Source: Desulfovibrio sp. UBA6121 | Lineage (GTDB): Bacteria; Desulfobacterota; Desulfovibrionia; Desulfovibrionales; Desulfovibrionaceae | DNA: 7,087 nucleotides | NCBI GenBank assembly: GCA_002422505.1 | Contig: DIVX01000144.1 | Location: forward strand, 14,962-22,048 | Direction: 5' to 3' | Part shown: positions 1-6,242 of the stretch, in pieces | Position numbering within the stretch: position 1 is the stretch's first letter | Layout of the letters: the number at the start of each line of letters is the position of its first letter | Made by a program: the position numbers and the translations under genes | Notes under the pieces: model-generated | Database searches by the model: none | The model's input: only the letters and a program-made list of their open reading frames with translations | Told to the model about the DNA's origin: nothing

Positions 1-122
1 AGAAGGACGACATGGTCTTCATGTCGAGCGAGGAGAGCTCCATCCGCGAAATTCAGGGCGACCTGGACCGCGTGTGGATGCCCAAGGCTGGCGAACCGGT
101 CATCGTGCATCTGGAGGCTTAG
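1..122 (+). CDS. Glutamate synthase, glutamine amidotransferase (class II) subunit, C-terminal end (partial)
   Basis: Only the last 39 residues are visible. They are read from position 3 and end at TAG 120-122; the start lies off the left edge. The piece contains [12 protein letters not shown] followed by [14 protein letters not shown]. This resembles the end of class II (Ntn-type) glutamine amidotransferase domains of the glutamate synthase family, where a serine/glutamate-rich SSEE segment precedes a W-x-P-x-AGEPV strand. Such a subunit would hydrolyse glutamine and pass ammonia to the synthase site that makes glutamate from 2-oxoglutarate. The active-site N-terminal cysteine is outside the window. 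The next gene, a GXGXG subunit of the same enzyme, starts 3 nt after this stop and its ribosome binding site lies inside this gene, so the two are surely co-transcribed. The call rests on a short fragment plus this context. Confidence 0.75.
   Translation, partial: KDDMVFMSSEESSIREIQGDLDRVWMPKAGEPVIVHLEA
113..117 (+). promoter_or_regulatory. Ribosome binding site for the GXGXG subunit gene
   Basis: GGAGG lies 8 nt before ATG 126, inside the last codons of the upstream amidotransferase gene. It fixes the start at 126 and points to translational coupling of the two glutamate synthase subunits. Confidence 0.8.
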
Positions 123-125
123 AAA

Positions 126-878
126 ATGGCCAAGACTGTCACCCTGGACGCGAGCGGCATCTACTACCGCCAGCTCAATGAGCAGATTCGCGAGGCTGTG
201 GCCAACGGCGCCACGGACATCGTTTTGAAGAACGTCAACGGCCAGCGCTATATAGCTGGCGCCATGGTGGGCGACCTGACCTTCGAGGTGCAGGGCGTGC
301 CCGGGCAGGACATGTGCTCCTTCATGCGCGGGCCCAAGGTCCGCGTGAAGGCCAATGCCCAGGACGGCGTGGGCAACACCATGGACGACGGCACCATCAT
401 CATCGAAGGCCTGGCCGGAGACGTGGTGGGCTACGCCATGCGCGGCGGCAAGATCTTCATCAAGGGCGACGTGGGCTACCGTGTGGGCATCCATATGAAG
501 GCCTACATGGAAAAACTGCCCACCATCGTCATCGGCGGCAAGGCCGGAGACTTCCTCGGCGAATATATGGCAGGCGGAATCCTTTTGCTTCTTGGAATGT
601 ATTCTGATAAGCCGTCTGAACCCATTGCCGGTCGCAGCCTGGGAACAGGCATGCACGGCGGTGTGATTTACGTGCGCGGCGAGGTTCCCAAGGAGCAGAT
701 AGGTCCTGGCCTCTCGGCGCAGCCGCTTGATGACGCCGACAAGGCCGTCATCGAGGGCATCGTCAAGGAATACGCCAAGGAGCTCAATCTTGACGCCAAG
801 GAGATCCTGGCGGCGGATTTCGTGAAGATCAAACCCTTCTCGCACCGCCCGTACGGCAATTTGTACGTGCCGGCGTAA
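126..878 (+). CDS. Glutamate synthase GXGXG-domain subunit (stand-alone alpha-subunit C-terminal domain)
   Basis: This 250-residue protein matches the GXGXG beta-helix domain that forms the C-terminal part of large bacterial glutamate synthases (GltB) and is also found in formylmethanofuran dehydrogenase subunit C. Repeated G-x-x-G-x-x-M-x-x-G units are visible around residues 81-89 (DGVGNTMDDG), 98-108 (GDVVGYAMRGG), 117-124 and 141-151 (GDFLGEYMAGG), with GTGMHGG near 173-179. These are the stacked turns of the right-handed beta-helix. The domain is structural: in large GltB it packs against the amidotransferase and FMN/Fe-S synthase domains. There is no signal peptide or membrane segment, so it is cytoplasmic. 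As a separate gene it implies a split enzyme, with the remaining subunits presumably upstream. A patch of A/T-ending codons lies at residues 146-169. The symbol is left empty because naming of split subunits varies. Confidence 0.88.
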   Translation: MAKTVTLDASGIYYRQLNEQIREAVANGATDIVLKNVNGQRYIAGAMVGDLTFEVQGVPGQDMCSFMRGPKVRVKANAQDGVGNTMDDGTIIIEGLAGDVVGYAMRGGKIFIKGDVGYRVGIHMKAYMEKLPTIVIGGKAGDFLGEYMAGGILLLLGMYSDKPSEPIAGRSLGTGMHGGVIYVRGEVPKEQIGPGLSAQPLDDADKAVIEGIVKEYAKELNLDAKEILAADFVKIKPFSHRPYGNLYVPA

Positions 879-891
879 GGTCGGGGAGGGC

Positions 892-920
892 GGGGCGCCG
901 GGCATTTCGCCCAAGGCCCC
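892..920 (+). other. GC-rich hairpin in the gap before yajC
   Basis: GGGGC 892-896 can pair with GCCCC 916-920. Inside it, GGGC 900-903 can pair with GCCC 909-912, closing a five-base ATTTC loop. No T-run follows, so it is not a standard intrinsic terminator. It ends 7 nt before the yajC ribosome binding site and could protect an RNA end or affect access to the start. In a sequence this GC-rich it could also be chance. Confidence 0.4.
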
Positions 921-927
921 ACCATCC

Positions 928-933
928 AGGAGG
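928..933 (+). promoter_or_regulatory. Ribosome binding site of yajC
   Basis: A perfect AGGAGG stands 5 nt before ATG 939 and decides the yajC start. Confidence 0.85.
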
Positions 934-938
934 ATTCA

Positions 939-1286
939 ATGCTGTTTGACAATCTTGCTTTCGCCATGGGCGGAGCCGGCGGCGCCGGTGGAGCGCAGGG
1001 CAACCCCCTTGGCGCTTTTGTTCCGCTTATCCTCATGTTCGCCATCTTCTACTTCCTGCTCATTCGGCCCCAGCAGAAAAAGGCCAAGCAGCACAAGGAG
1101 ATGATCAACAATCTGAAGATCGGCGATCGCATCGTCACCAACGGTGGCATCTACGGAACCATCGTGCGCATGAAGGATCAGACCGTCATTGTCGAGATCG
1201 CCGAGAAGGTGCAGGTTGAAATGCTGCGCAACACCGTGGCCGACAAGGCCGAGGCGTTCGAGAAATTGGAAAAGAAGGGAAAATAA
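939..1286 (+). CDS. yajC: Sec translocon accessory subunit YajC
   Basis: This 115-residue single-span inner-membrane protein associates with SecD and SecF as part of the holo-translocon around SecYEG. A short Gly/Ala-rich N-terminal stretch (residues 10-21) precedes one membrane helix at about residues 25-42. The helix is followed at once by the family signature RPQQKK (43-48) and a basic cytoplasmic stretch. Then comes the small conserved domain with IGDRIVTNGGIYG (61-73) and a beta-strand-rich end. Length and architecture are normal for YajC. The start is fixed by a strong AGGAGG. secD and secF follow in the usual yajC-secD-secF order. The 60-nt gap from the glutamate synthase gene means that co-transcription from upstream cannot be judged, and no clear promoter was recognised in it. 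Confidence 0.96.
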   Translation: MLFDNLAFAMGGAGGAGGAQGNPLGAFVPLILMFAIFYFLLIRPQQKKAKQHKEMINNLKIGDRIVTNGGIYGTIVRMKDQTVIVEIAEKVQVEMLRNTVADKAEAFEKLEKKGK

Positions 1287-1305
1287 GCTATTTTCCTTTG
1301 ATCTT

Positions 1306-1379
1306 CAGCCGAAAGGCGGATACGCGGACCTGGGAATGCGCCCGGGTCCGCGCTTGTCTTTGGCGGTCGGCTGGTTTTT
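1306..1379 (+). terminator. Nested stem-loop followed by a T-run between yajC and secD (possible partial terminator or attenuator)
   Basis: CAGCCGA 1306-1312 is fully complementary to TCGGCTG 1367-1373, which is followed by G and five T (1375-1379). Enclosed between these arms is a strong hairpin whose arms at 1323-1334 and 1341-1352 pair over 12 positions (one G-T), with loop AATGCG. The left outer arm could instead form a small local hairpin, GCC-GAAA-GGC, at 1308-1317, which would exclude the outer stem. The T-run next to the outer arm looks terminator-like and the alternative pairing looks attenuator-like. The large enclosed region makes it an unusual terminator, so function is inference. 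Confidence 0.5.
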
Positions 1380-1420
1380 CACGTCGTTTCCTGAGCCTTT
1401 GATTGTTTCTTGAAGCAATT

Positions 1421-1425
1421 GGGAG
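1421..1425 (+). promoter_or_regulatory. Ribosome binding site of secD
   Basis: GGGAG (within GGGAGAG) is 5 nt before ATG 1431. It favours that start over the in-frame TTG at 1410, which would add seven residues and has no comparable site. Confidence 0.7.
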
Positions 1426-1430
1426 AGCAC

Positions 1431-3035
1431 ATGTACCGCAACTTGCGCTGGCGTTTACTTCTCACCCTCGTGGTGATGGCCGCGGCCCTGGTCCTGGTGC
1501 TGCCATCGGCCCCCGGCATTCGCAACACGACCCTGGGCAAGTTCCTGCCCGACACCGCCATCAACCTCGGTCTCGACCTCAAGGGCGGCATCCACCTCAC
1601 CCTGGGCGTCGATGTCGACAAGGCCATTGAAAACAACATGGCCAGCGTCGGCCAGGACATCAAAGCCAGCGCCCGCGAGGAGAACCTGGCTCTGCTGAAG
1701 CCCAGCCTGCTGCCCGGACCCCGCCTTGAGGCCGTCCTCGTTGGCGCGGACAAGCAGGAGGCCTTTGAGCTGCTGCTCAAAAAGCAGTTCAACTCCCTCA
1801 AAATCGACGCCAAGGAAGTGCAGGCTGACGACAAGGTCAAGTACCTGTTTTCCATGACGCCGGAATACAAGACCTATCTTTCCAAGCTCACCCTGGACCA
1901 GGCGGTCAAGACCATCCGCAACCGCATTGACCAGTTCGGCGTGGCCGAGCCGGACATCCGCCGTCAGGAAGGCAACCGCATCCAGGTGCAACTGCCCGGC
2001 ATGCAGGATCCTGCGCGCGCCATCGCCGTCATTGGCAAGACCGCGCACCTGGAGTTCAAGATCGTGGATGACACGGTGGACCCGGCCAGCGTCAAGCAGG
2101 GGCTTGTCGGTCCCGGCCGTGAGCTGTCCGTCATCCGCACGCGCGGGGCCAAGGGCGCCGAGTCCGAAACGCCCATCGTCCTCAAGAAGGACGCGGTGAT
2201 GACCGGCGAGTATATCACCGACGCTCGCGCAACCATTGAGCAGAACAATAACCAGTTCTCCGTCAGCATGAGCTTCAACGCCCGCGGGGCCAAGGTCTTC
2301 GAGCGCGTCACCGAGGAGAACGTCAACAAGCGGCTGGCCATCGTGCTCGACGGCAAGTGCTATTCCGCGCCCGTCATCCGCGACAAGATCGCTGGCGGCA
2401 AGGCGCAGATCACCGGCAGCTTCACCCAGGACGAGGCCCGCGACCTGGCCATTGTGCTGCGCGCCGGAGCCTTGCCCGCTCCCGTTTCCGTGCTGGAGCA
2501 GCGCACCGTGGGCCCCACCTTGGGGCAGGAATCCATCGACGCCGGCATGATGGCGACCGGCATCGCCGCCGTGCTCATCATTGTCTTCATGGCCGTGTAC
2601 TACCGCGTGGCGGGCCTTTTCGCCAACACCGTGCTCTTGCTCAACATCGTGCTGACCATGGCCGGGCTTGCGGCCTTTGGGGCCACGCTTACCCTGCCGG
2701 GCATCGCGGGCATCATCCTGACCATCGTCATGGCGGTGGACGCCAACGTGCTCATCTACGAGCGCATCCGCGAGGAGCTGCTCCTGGGCCTTAAGCCCAG
2801 CGAGGCCGTGCACAAGGGCTATGACCGCGCCACGCTTACCATCCTGGATTCGAACACCACCAACGTGCTCGTGGCCATCATTCTGTACCAGTTCGGCACC
2901 GGGCCCATCCGCGGCTTTGCCGTCACCCTGGTGCTGGGCATCGTCATGAGCATGTTCACGGCCATCTTCGTCTCCCGGATCATGTTCGATCTGTACCTCT
3001 CCAAGCGCCCGGCGGATGCCGCCGTGAGCATTTAA
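1431..3035 (+). CDS. secD: Protein translocase subunit SecD
   Basis: This inner-membrane protein of 534 residues belongs to the RND superfamily. With SecF it uses the proton gradient to pull proteins through SecYEG from the periplasmic side. A membrane helix lies at about residues 7-26. NLGLDLKGGIHLTLGVD (45-61), the SecD signature, opens the large periplasmic P1 region. The conserved stretch RAGALPAPV (344-352), then RTVGPTLGQESI (358-369), leads into five more helices at about 372-391, 396-416, 424-444, 472-494 and 496-518. The motif MAVDANVLIYERIREEL (434-450) holds Asp437, matching the membrane aspartate needed for proton transport (Asp519 in E. coli). The length is shorter than E. coli SecD (about 615) but usual for many bacteria. 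ATG 1431 is chosen for its ribosome binding site and typical N-terminus (MYRNLRWR). secF starts 9 nt after the stop. Confidence 0.96.
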   Translation: MYRNLRWRLLLTLVVMAAALVLVLPSAPGIRNTTLGKFLPDTAINLGLDLKGGIHLTLGVDVDKAIENNMASVGQDIKASAREENLALLKPSLLPGPRLEAVLVGADKQEAFELLLKKQFNSLKIDAKEVQADDKVKYLFSMTPEYKTYLSKLTLDQAVKTIRNRIDQFGVAEPDIRRQEGNRIQVQLPGMQDPARAIAVIGKTAHLEFKIVDDTVDPASVKQGLVGPGRELSVIRTRGAKGAESETPIVLKKDAVMTGEYITDARATIEQNNNQFSVSMSFNARGAKVFERVTEENVNKRLAIVLDGKCYSAPVIRDKIAGGKAQITGSFTQDEARDLAIVLRAGALPAPVSVLEQRTVGPTLGQESIDAGMMATGIAAVLIIVFMAVYYRVAGLFANTVLLLNIVLTMAGLAAFGATLTLPGIAGIILTIVMAVDANVLIYERIREELLLGLKPSEAVHKGYDRATLTILDSNTTNVLVAIILYQFGTGPIRGFAVTLVLGIVMSMFTAIFVSRIMFDLYLSKRPADAAVSI

Positions 3036-3039
3036 GGAG
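3034..3039 (+). promoter_or_regulatory. Ribosome binding site of secF, overlapping the secD stop
   Basis: AAGGAG shares its two A with the TAA of secD (3033-3035) and stands 5 nt before ATG 3045. This arrangement suggests that secF translation is coupled to secD. Confidence 0.8.
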
Positions 3040-3044
3040 ACGCC

Positions 3045-4136
3045 ATGAGCTTTCATCTGATCAGAAACAACACCAACATCAACTTCATCGGGTTCCGGTT
3101 CTATGCCTTCGCCATTTCCGCCCTGATGATTCTTGTGGGCATGGTTTCCCTGTTCGTGAAGGGCGGCCCCCGCTACGGCATCGACTTCGCAGGCGGCGTC
3201 ATCATCCAGGCCCAGTTCGATGCGCCGACCCCCATCGATGCGGTCAAGAAATCCCTGGAGGCCACGAACCTGCCCGGCCTTGTGGTGCAGCAGCTGGGAC
3301 AGGAGAAGGACAACGACTTCCTCATCCGCACCAGCACCATGGACGCCTCCAGCGAGGTCGTACAGAAGAATGTCTCCGCAGCTTTTGACAAGGACATCAC
3401 CGGAGCCAAGTATTCTTACAAGCGCATAGAGATGGTCGGTCCCAAGGTGGGCGAGGACCTGCGCGGCAAGGCCCTCGAGGCCATGTACTTCGCCATTCTG
3501 CTCATCGCCATTTACATCTCCGGCCGCTTCGAGCACCGCTGGATGGCCTCTGGCATCATGGCCGCTGCGCTCTTCGGCGGCATCACCGCCTTGCAGTACA
3601 TCAACGCGCCGCAGATCTGGCTGGTGTTCGGGGCGCTCATCATCACCCTGGTCTCCTGCTACCTGCTCAAGCTCAATTACGCCCTCGGGGCCATCGCCGC
3701 GCTCATCCACGATGTGCTCGTGACGGTGGGCATCTTCTCCCTGCTCAACAAGGAGTTCGATCTCACCATCATCGCGGCCTTGCTCACCCTGATCGGCTTC
3801 TCCCTGAACGACACGATCATCGTCTTCGACCGCATGCGCGAGACGCGCGGCCTGAAAACCGGCGACAGCCTTCCCCAGATCGTCAACAAGAGCGTGAACC
3901 AGACGCTTTCGCGCACGGTGCTCACTTCCGGTTTGGCTTTCCTGGCGGTTGGCAGCCTGTACGTCTTCGGCGGACAGGTGATCCACGACTTCGCCCTGGC
4001 CATGCTTGTGGGCGTGGTTGTCGGCACCTATTCGTCCATCTACGTGGCCGCGCCCCTGGTGATGACCCTGACCCCGCCCGACGAGGCCCAGCCCCAGGCT
4101 GCGCCCAAGGCCGCTCCCAAGGTCAAGACGGCGTAA
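3045..4136 (+). CDS. secF: Protein translocase subunit SecF (with an apparent extra pair of membrane segments)
   Basis: This 363-residue partner of SecD in the proton-driven Sec accessory complex has family features in order. A first membrane helix lies at about residues 17-38, followed by the SecF signature RYGIDFAGG (43-51) and a periplasmic domain (about 55-135). Then come MVGPKVGEDLRGKALEAM (130-147), a helix (147-160) and the membrane core with ALIHDVLVTVG (219-229). GFSLNDTIIVFDRMRE (251-266) contains Asp256, matching the conserved N-D motif. The end is SLYVFGG (304-310) and GTYSSIYVAAP (327-337). SecF proteins are usually about 300-325 residues. This one is longer partly because of a hydrophobic stretch at about 168-212, between the RFEHRW motif and the IHDV helix, where E. 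coli SecF runs straight on. The last 20 residues are an Ala/Pro/Lys-rich cytoplasmic tail. A strong terminator follows the gene. Confidence 0.95.
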   Translation: MSFHLIRNNTNINFIGFRFYAFAISALMILVGMVSLFVKGGPRYGIDFAGGVIIQAQFDAPTPIDAVKKSLEATNLPGLVVQQLGQEKDNDFLIRTSTMDASSEVVQKNVSAAFDKDITGAKYSYKRIEMVGPKVGEDLRGKALEAMYFAILLIAIYISGRFEHRWMASGIMAAALFGGITALQYINAPQIWLVFGALIITLVSCYLLKLNYALGAIAALIHDVLVTVGIFSLLNKEFDLTIIAALLTLIGFSLNDTIIVFDRMRETRGLKTGDSLPQIVNKSVNQTLSRTVLTSGLAFLAVGSLYVFGGQVIHDFALAMLVGVVVGTYSSIYVAAPLVMTLTPPDEAQPQAAPKAAPKVKTA

Positions 4137-4161
4137 GCCTTCCATCAAGTACGCTTCTTAG

Positions 4162-4194
4162 AGCCCCTCTTCTTCGCGGAAGGGGGGCTTTTTT
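4162..4194 (+). terminator. Rho-independent terminator after secF
   Basis: Arms at 4162-4173 and 4178-4189 pair over 12 positions (two G-T pairs) around a four-base loop, with AGCCCC against GGGGCT at the base. A run of six T (4189-4194) begins at the stem base. It lies 25 nt after the secF stop and should end the sec transcript. Confidence 0.92.
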
Positions 4195-4388
4195 GTCGTT
4201 GCAACGAGCGTGCGGCGATCGGTTCGGCAAGCGTTGCCGTGTGGACGACCATGTCCTCATCATGCTTGGGGCGTGCCTTCATCGTGCGGATGAGCGGCGG
4301 AGTTGGAGAGCCTGTGGCTTGCTTAGCTTTGGTGGTGGGGCAACGGGACCAGCCAGGCGCCGTACCAGCGCACGGCTGCGCGGCAAGC

Positions 4389-4424
4389 AAAAAGGCCCCG
4401 CATCCTTTGTGGAAGGGGGCCTTT
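4389..4424 (-). terminator. Rho-independent terminator after adk
   Basis: Read on the minus strand, AAAGGCCCC (4424-4416) pairs with GGGGCCTTT (4399-4391). The T-run of the transcript corresponds to five A on the plus strand at 4389-4393. It lies 22 nt beyond the adk stop and would end the hemA-tilS-adk transcript. Confidence 0.85.
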
Positions 4425-4446
4425 GAAATGGCGGTATGGGCCGGGG

Positions 4447-5115
4447 CTAGAGCTGGTCCAGCAGGGTCTTCTTGATGGAGTCGATGGAGCCCTCGCCGTT
4501 CAGCTCAATGTACTTGCAGGCGCCCTTGGCGGCCAGGGCCTTGTAGAAGTAGGCGGCGGCCATGGTGCCGGTCTTGGCGTCGTAGTAAATGTCGTGGCGC
4601 TTGTCGATGGCGCCCTCGTCCTGATCGTCGGCGCGGGCGGTCAAAGCGCCGCCGCACACGCGGCACACATCGCCATTGGGCTTGATGGCGTCGATGAAGA
4701 TGTTGTTCGGGTGGTTGTTGTCATTGGCGCACAGGCGGCGGCCCATGATGCGGTTCTTGGCCACGCTGCGGGGCAGCAGGATTTCGATGACGAAGTCCAG
4801 CTTCTCGCCACCCTTCTGCAGGGCGTCCCACAACTTTTCGGCCTGCACCAGGCTGCGGGGGAAGCCGTCGAGCAACCAGCCGTTCTTGCTGGCGTTCTGC
4901 AGCACGTCAAGCACCATGGGAATGGTGATGTCGTCGGGCACGAGTTCGCCGCGGTTGATGAACTCCTTGGCCTTCATGCCGAGCTCGGTGCCGCCGCCGA
5001 TGTGCTTGCGGAAAATGGCGCCGGACTCGATATGATCCAGGTTGTACTTGGCTTTCACCAGGGTGCCCTGGGTGCCTTTACCGCTGCCGTTGGGTCCAAA
5101 AATGAGAATATTCAT
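4447..5115 (-). CDS. adk: Adenylate kinase, Desulfovibrio-type with metal-binding LID
   Basis: This cytoplasmic enzyme catalyses ATP + AMP = 2 ADP. The 222-residue protein has the P-loop GPNGSGKGTQ (7-16), the AMP-site motif DGFPR (83-87), the arginines of MGRR (124-127) and RADD (161-164). The LID region contains C129, H135, C151 and C154 in the spacing C-X5-H-X15-C-X2-C. From established knowledge this is the zinc/cobalt/iron site described for D. gigas adenylate kinase, and the numbering agrees. The P-loop has Asn-Gly-Ser where many bacteria have Pro-Gly-Ala (GAPGAGKGT). The start at 5115 is preferred over an in-frame ATG at 5160: it has AAGGAGG just upstream and begins with the family N-terminus MNILIFG. 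It is the last gene of the minus-strand set, 51 nt after tilS, and is followed by a terminator. Confidence 0.96.
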   Translation of the reverse strand: MNILIFGPNGSGKGTQGTLVKAKYNLDHIESGAIFRKHIGGGTELGMKAKEFINRGELVPDDITIPMVLDVLQNASKNGWLLDGFPRSLVQAEKLWDALQKGGEKLDFVIEILLPRSVAKNRIMGRRLCANDNNHPNNIFIDAIKPNGDVCRVCGGALTARADDQDEGAIDKRHDIYYDAKTGTMAAAYFYKALAAKGACKYIELNGEGSIDSIKKTLLDQL

Positions 5116-5119
5116 TGTG

Positions 5120-5126
5120 CCTCCTT
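5120..5126 (-). promoter_or_regulatory. Ribosome binding site of adk
   Basis: AAGGAGG on the minus strand (plus-strand CCTCCTT) stands 4 nt before the ATG at 5115. It decides against the upstream in-frame ATG, which would add 15 residues outside the family pattern. Confidence 0.85.
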
Positions 5127-5166
5127 GGGTGATTGCTTTTGGCTTGTGCAAAAGATTCACAAGCTC

Positions 5167-6213
5167 TTATCCGCACTCTTTTTTCCTGTCAATGACCCGC
5201 AAGGCTATGCCTGCCTTGCTGAGGCGGGCCTCTTTGTCTCCGGGAAAGCGCAGGCTCTTGCCCGAAGCGCGCAGGCGCCAGAGTTCGTCGAGGCGGAAAA
5301 GACCGTCGCTCAAGGCCTGGCCTGGTCCAAGGGATTCCAGCGCAGCCTTGCACAGGCGCAGGCGCAGGGGGGCTGGGGCCGCGTTCAGCATGTGTGCAGG
5401 AAGCAACAGCACACCGCCGGGCCCTGGCGGCGGCAGAGCGGAGAAAAGCGCCTGCACCTGCGCGTCCCAGTGCTTTTCGTCCAGCCGGGCCTGCCGCCAC
5501 AGCCGCGCCGCAGCGTCCAGGTAGGCCGGATTCTCGCGCAGCAGCACGGGCAGAAGCTCCAGGCGCACGCGGTTGCGCGTGGCGATGGGCTCCAGGTTGC
5601 TCTGGTCCACGCGCCAGTTTTGCGCACAACTGACCAGAAACGCTTCCAATTTCGAGCGCGGCGTCAGCAGCAAGGGCCGCAGCAGGCAGCGTTCGGCATC
5701 GTGCCCGGCCATGCCGCCAAGCCCTGGCCACCCCGCCCCGCGCATGAGCCGCAGCAGTTGGTCCTCGGCCAGATCGTTGAGCTGATGCCCCAAAAGTACA
5801 AGCTCCGCGCCCTGTTCTCGGCGGACGCGCTCAAGCAGTTCGTAACGCGCAAGGCGGCCGGCCTCTTCCAGGCCCATGCCGCTGTTTTTCGCCAAGGCAG
5901 CGATGTTCGCCTGCTCGCGCACGAAGGGTATGTTCCAGTTTTCACAAAGTGCGGCCACGAAGTCCGCATCGCGGGGCGACTCCGCGCGCAGGCCATGGTC
6001 CAGGTGCGCGGCGATGACGCGGCCGCCGTCCTTGCGGCAGAGCAGGGCGCTGATGAGCAGCATAGCGGTGGAATCGGCCCCGCCGGAGCAGGCCACCACG
6101 CAGGCCGAGGCGCTGAAGGGGCGGGAAAGCTCCTGCGCGGCGAAGCTGCGAATCCCCAGGCAGAACCGCGCCCACTTGGGCGGCAATTCCTGGAGTTTCG
6201 GCAGGGGGGGCAT
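5167..6213 (-). CDS. tilS: tRNA(Ile)-lysidine synthetase TilS
   Basis: TilS attaches lysine to C34 of the tRNA-Ile with CAU anticodon, using ATP, so that it reads AUA and is charged with isoleucine. The 348-residue protein has the PP-loop ATP motif SGGADSTAM (43-51) and the family motif HLDHGLR (70-76). It also has EEAGRLARYELL (116-127), GHQLNDLAEDQLLRLMRGAG (142-161) and the TilS-specific RNRVRLELLPVL (213-224). The C-terminal part ends with FPGDKEARLSKAGIALRV, like the TilS C-terminal domain. The protein is shorter than E. coli TilS (about 430), mainly in the C-terminal half. The segment usually written HHxDDQAET reads HQLNDLAED here, keeping the His, the second Asp and the Glu. The start at 6213 is uncertain: no good ribosome binding site precedes it, but no in-frame ATG/GTG lies just upstream and the next ATG is past the PP-loop. 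Confidence 0.92.
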   Translation of the reverse strand: MPPLPKLQELPPKWARFCLGIRSFAAQELSRPFSASACVVACSGGADSTAMLLISALLCRKDGGRVIAAHLDHGLRAESPRDADFVAALCENWNIPFVREQANIAALAKNSGMGLEEAGRLARYELLERVRREQGAELVLLGHQLNDLAEDQLLRLMRGAGWPGLGGMAGHDAERCLLRPLLLTPRSKLEAFLVSCAQNWRVDQSNLEPIATRNRVRLELLPVLLRENPAYLDAAARLWRQARLDEKHWDAQVQALFSALPPPGPGGVLLLPAHMLNAAPAPLRLRLCKAALESLGPGQALSDGLFRLDELWRLRASGKSLRFPGDKEARLSKAGIALRVIDRKKECG

Positions 6214-6242
6214 GGCGTGGGGCGCTGGCTGGCTTGGGCGGG

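Larger units (their letters stand above)
4137..4446. other. Convergent intergenic region between secF and adk
   Basis: This 310-nt region separates two gene sets that converge. It holds a terminator for each strand, one near each end. Between them (4195-4388) I see no supported gene: the short open frames lack ribosome binding sites and recognisable products. A weak hairpin is possible at 4359-4376 (GCCGT with ACGGC, eight-base loop), with no sign of function. Confidence 0.7.

Noticed and set aside
1410..1430. TTG at 1410 as the secD start
   Set aside because: In frame, but it has no good ribosome binding site. ATG 1431 has GGGAG 5 nt upstream and gives the usual SecD N-terminus.
1455..4148. 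An 897-codon open frame on the minus strand opposite secD and secF
   Set aside because: It mirrors two well-recognised genes, has biased composition (His, Gly, Asp, Ala, Gln-rich low complexity), no recognisable domain and no ribosome binding site. High G/C at third codon positions keeps antisense frames open.
4193..4426. Short open frames on both strands in the convergent intergenic region
   Set aside because: They overlap the terminators, lack ribosome binding sites and have arginine- and alanine-rich shadow composition without a recognisable product.
5116..5160. ATG at 5160 as the adk start
   Set aside because: It would add 15 residues outside the family pattern. The AAGGAGG at 5126-5120 serves the ATG at 5115.
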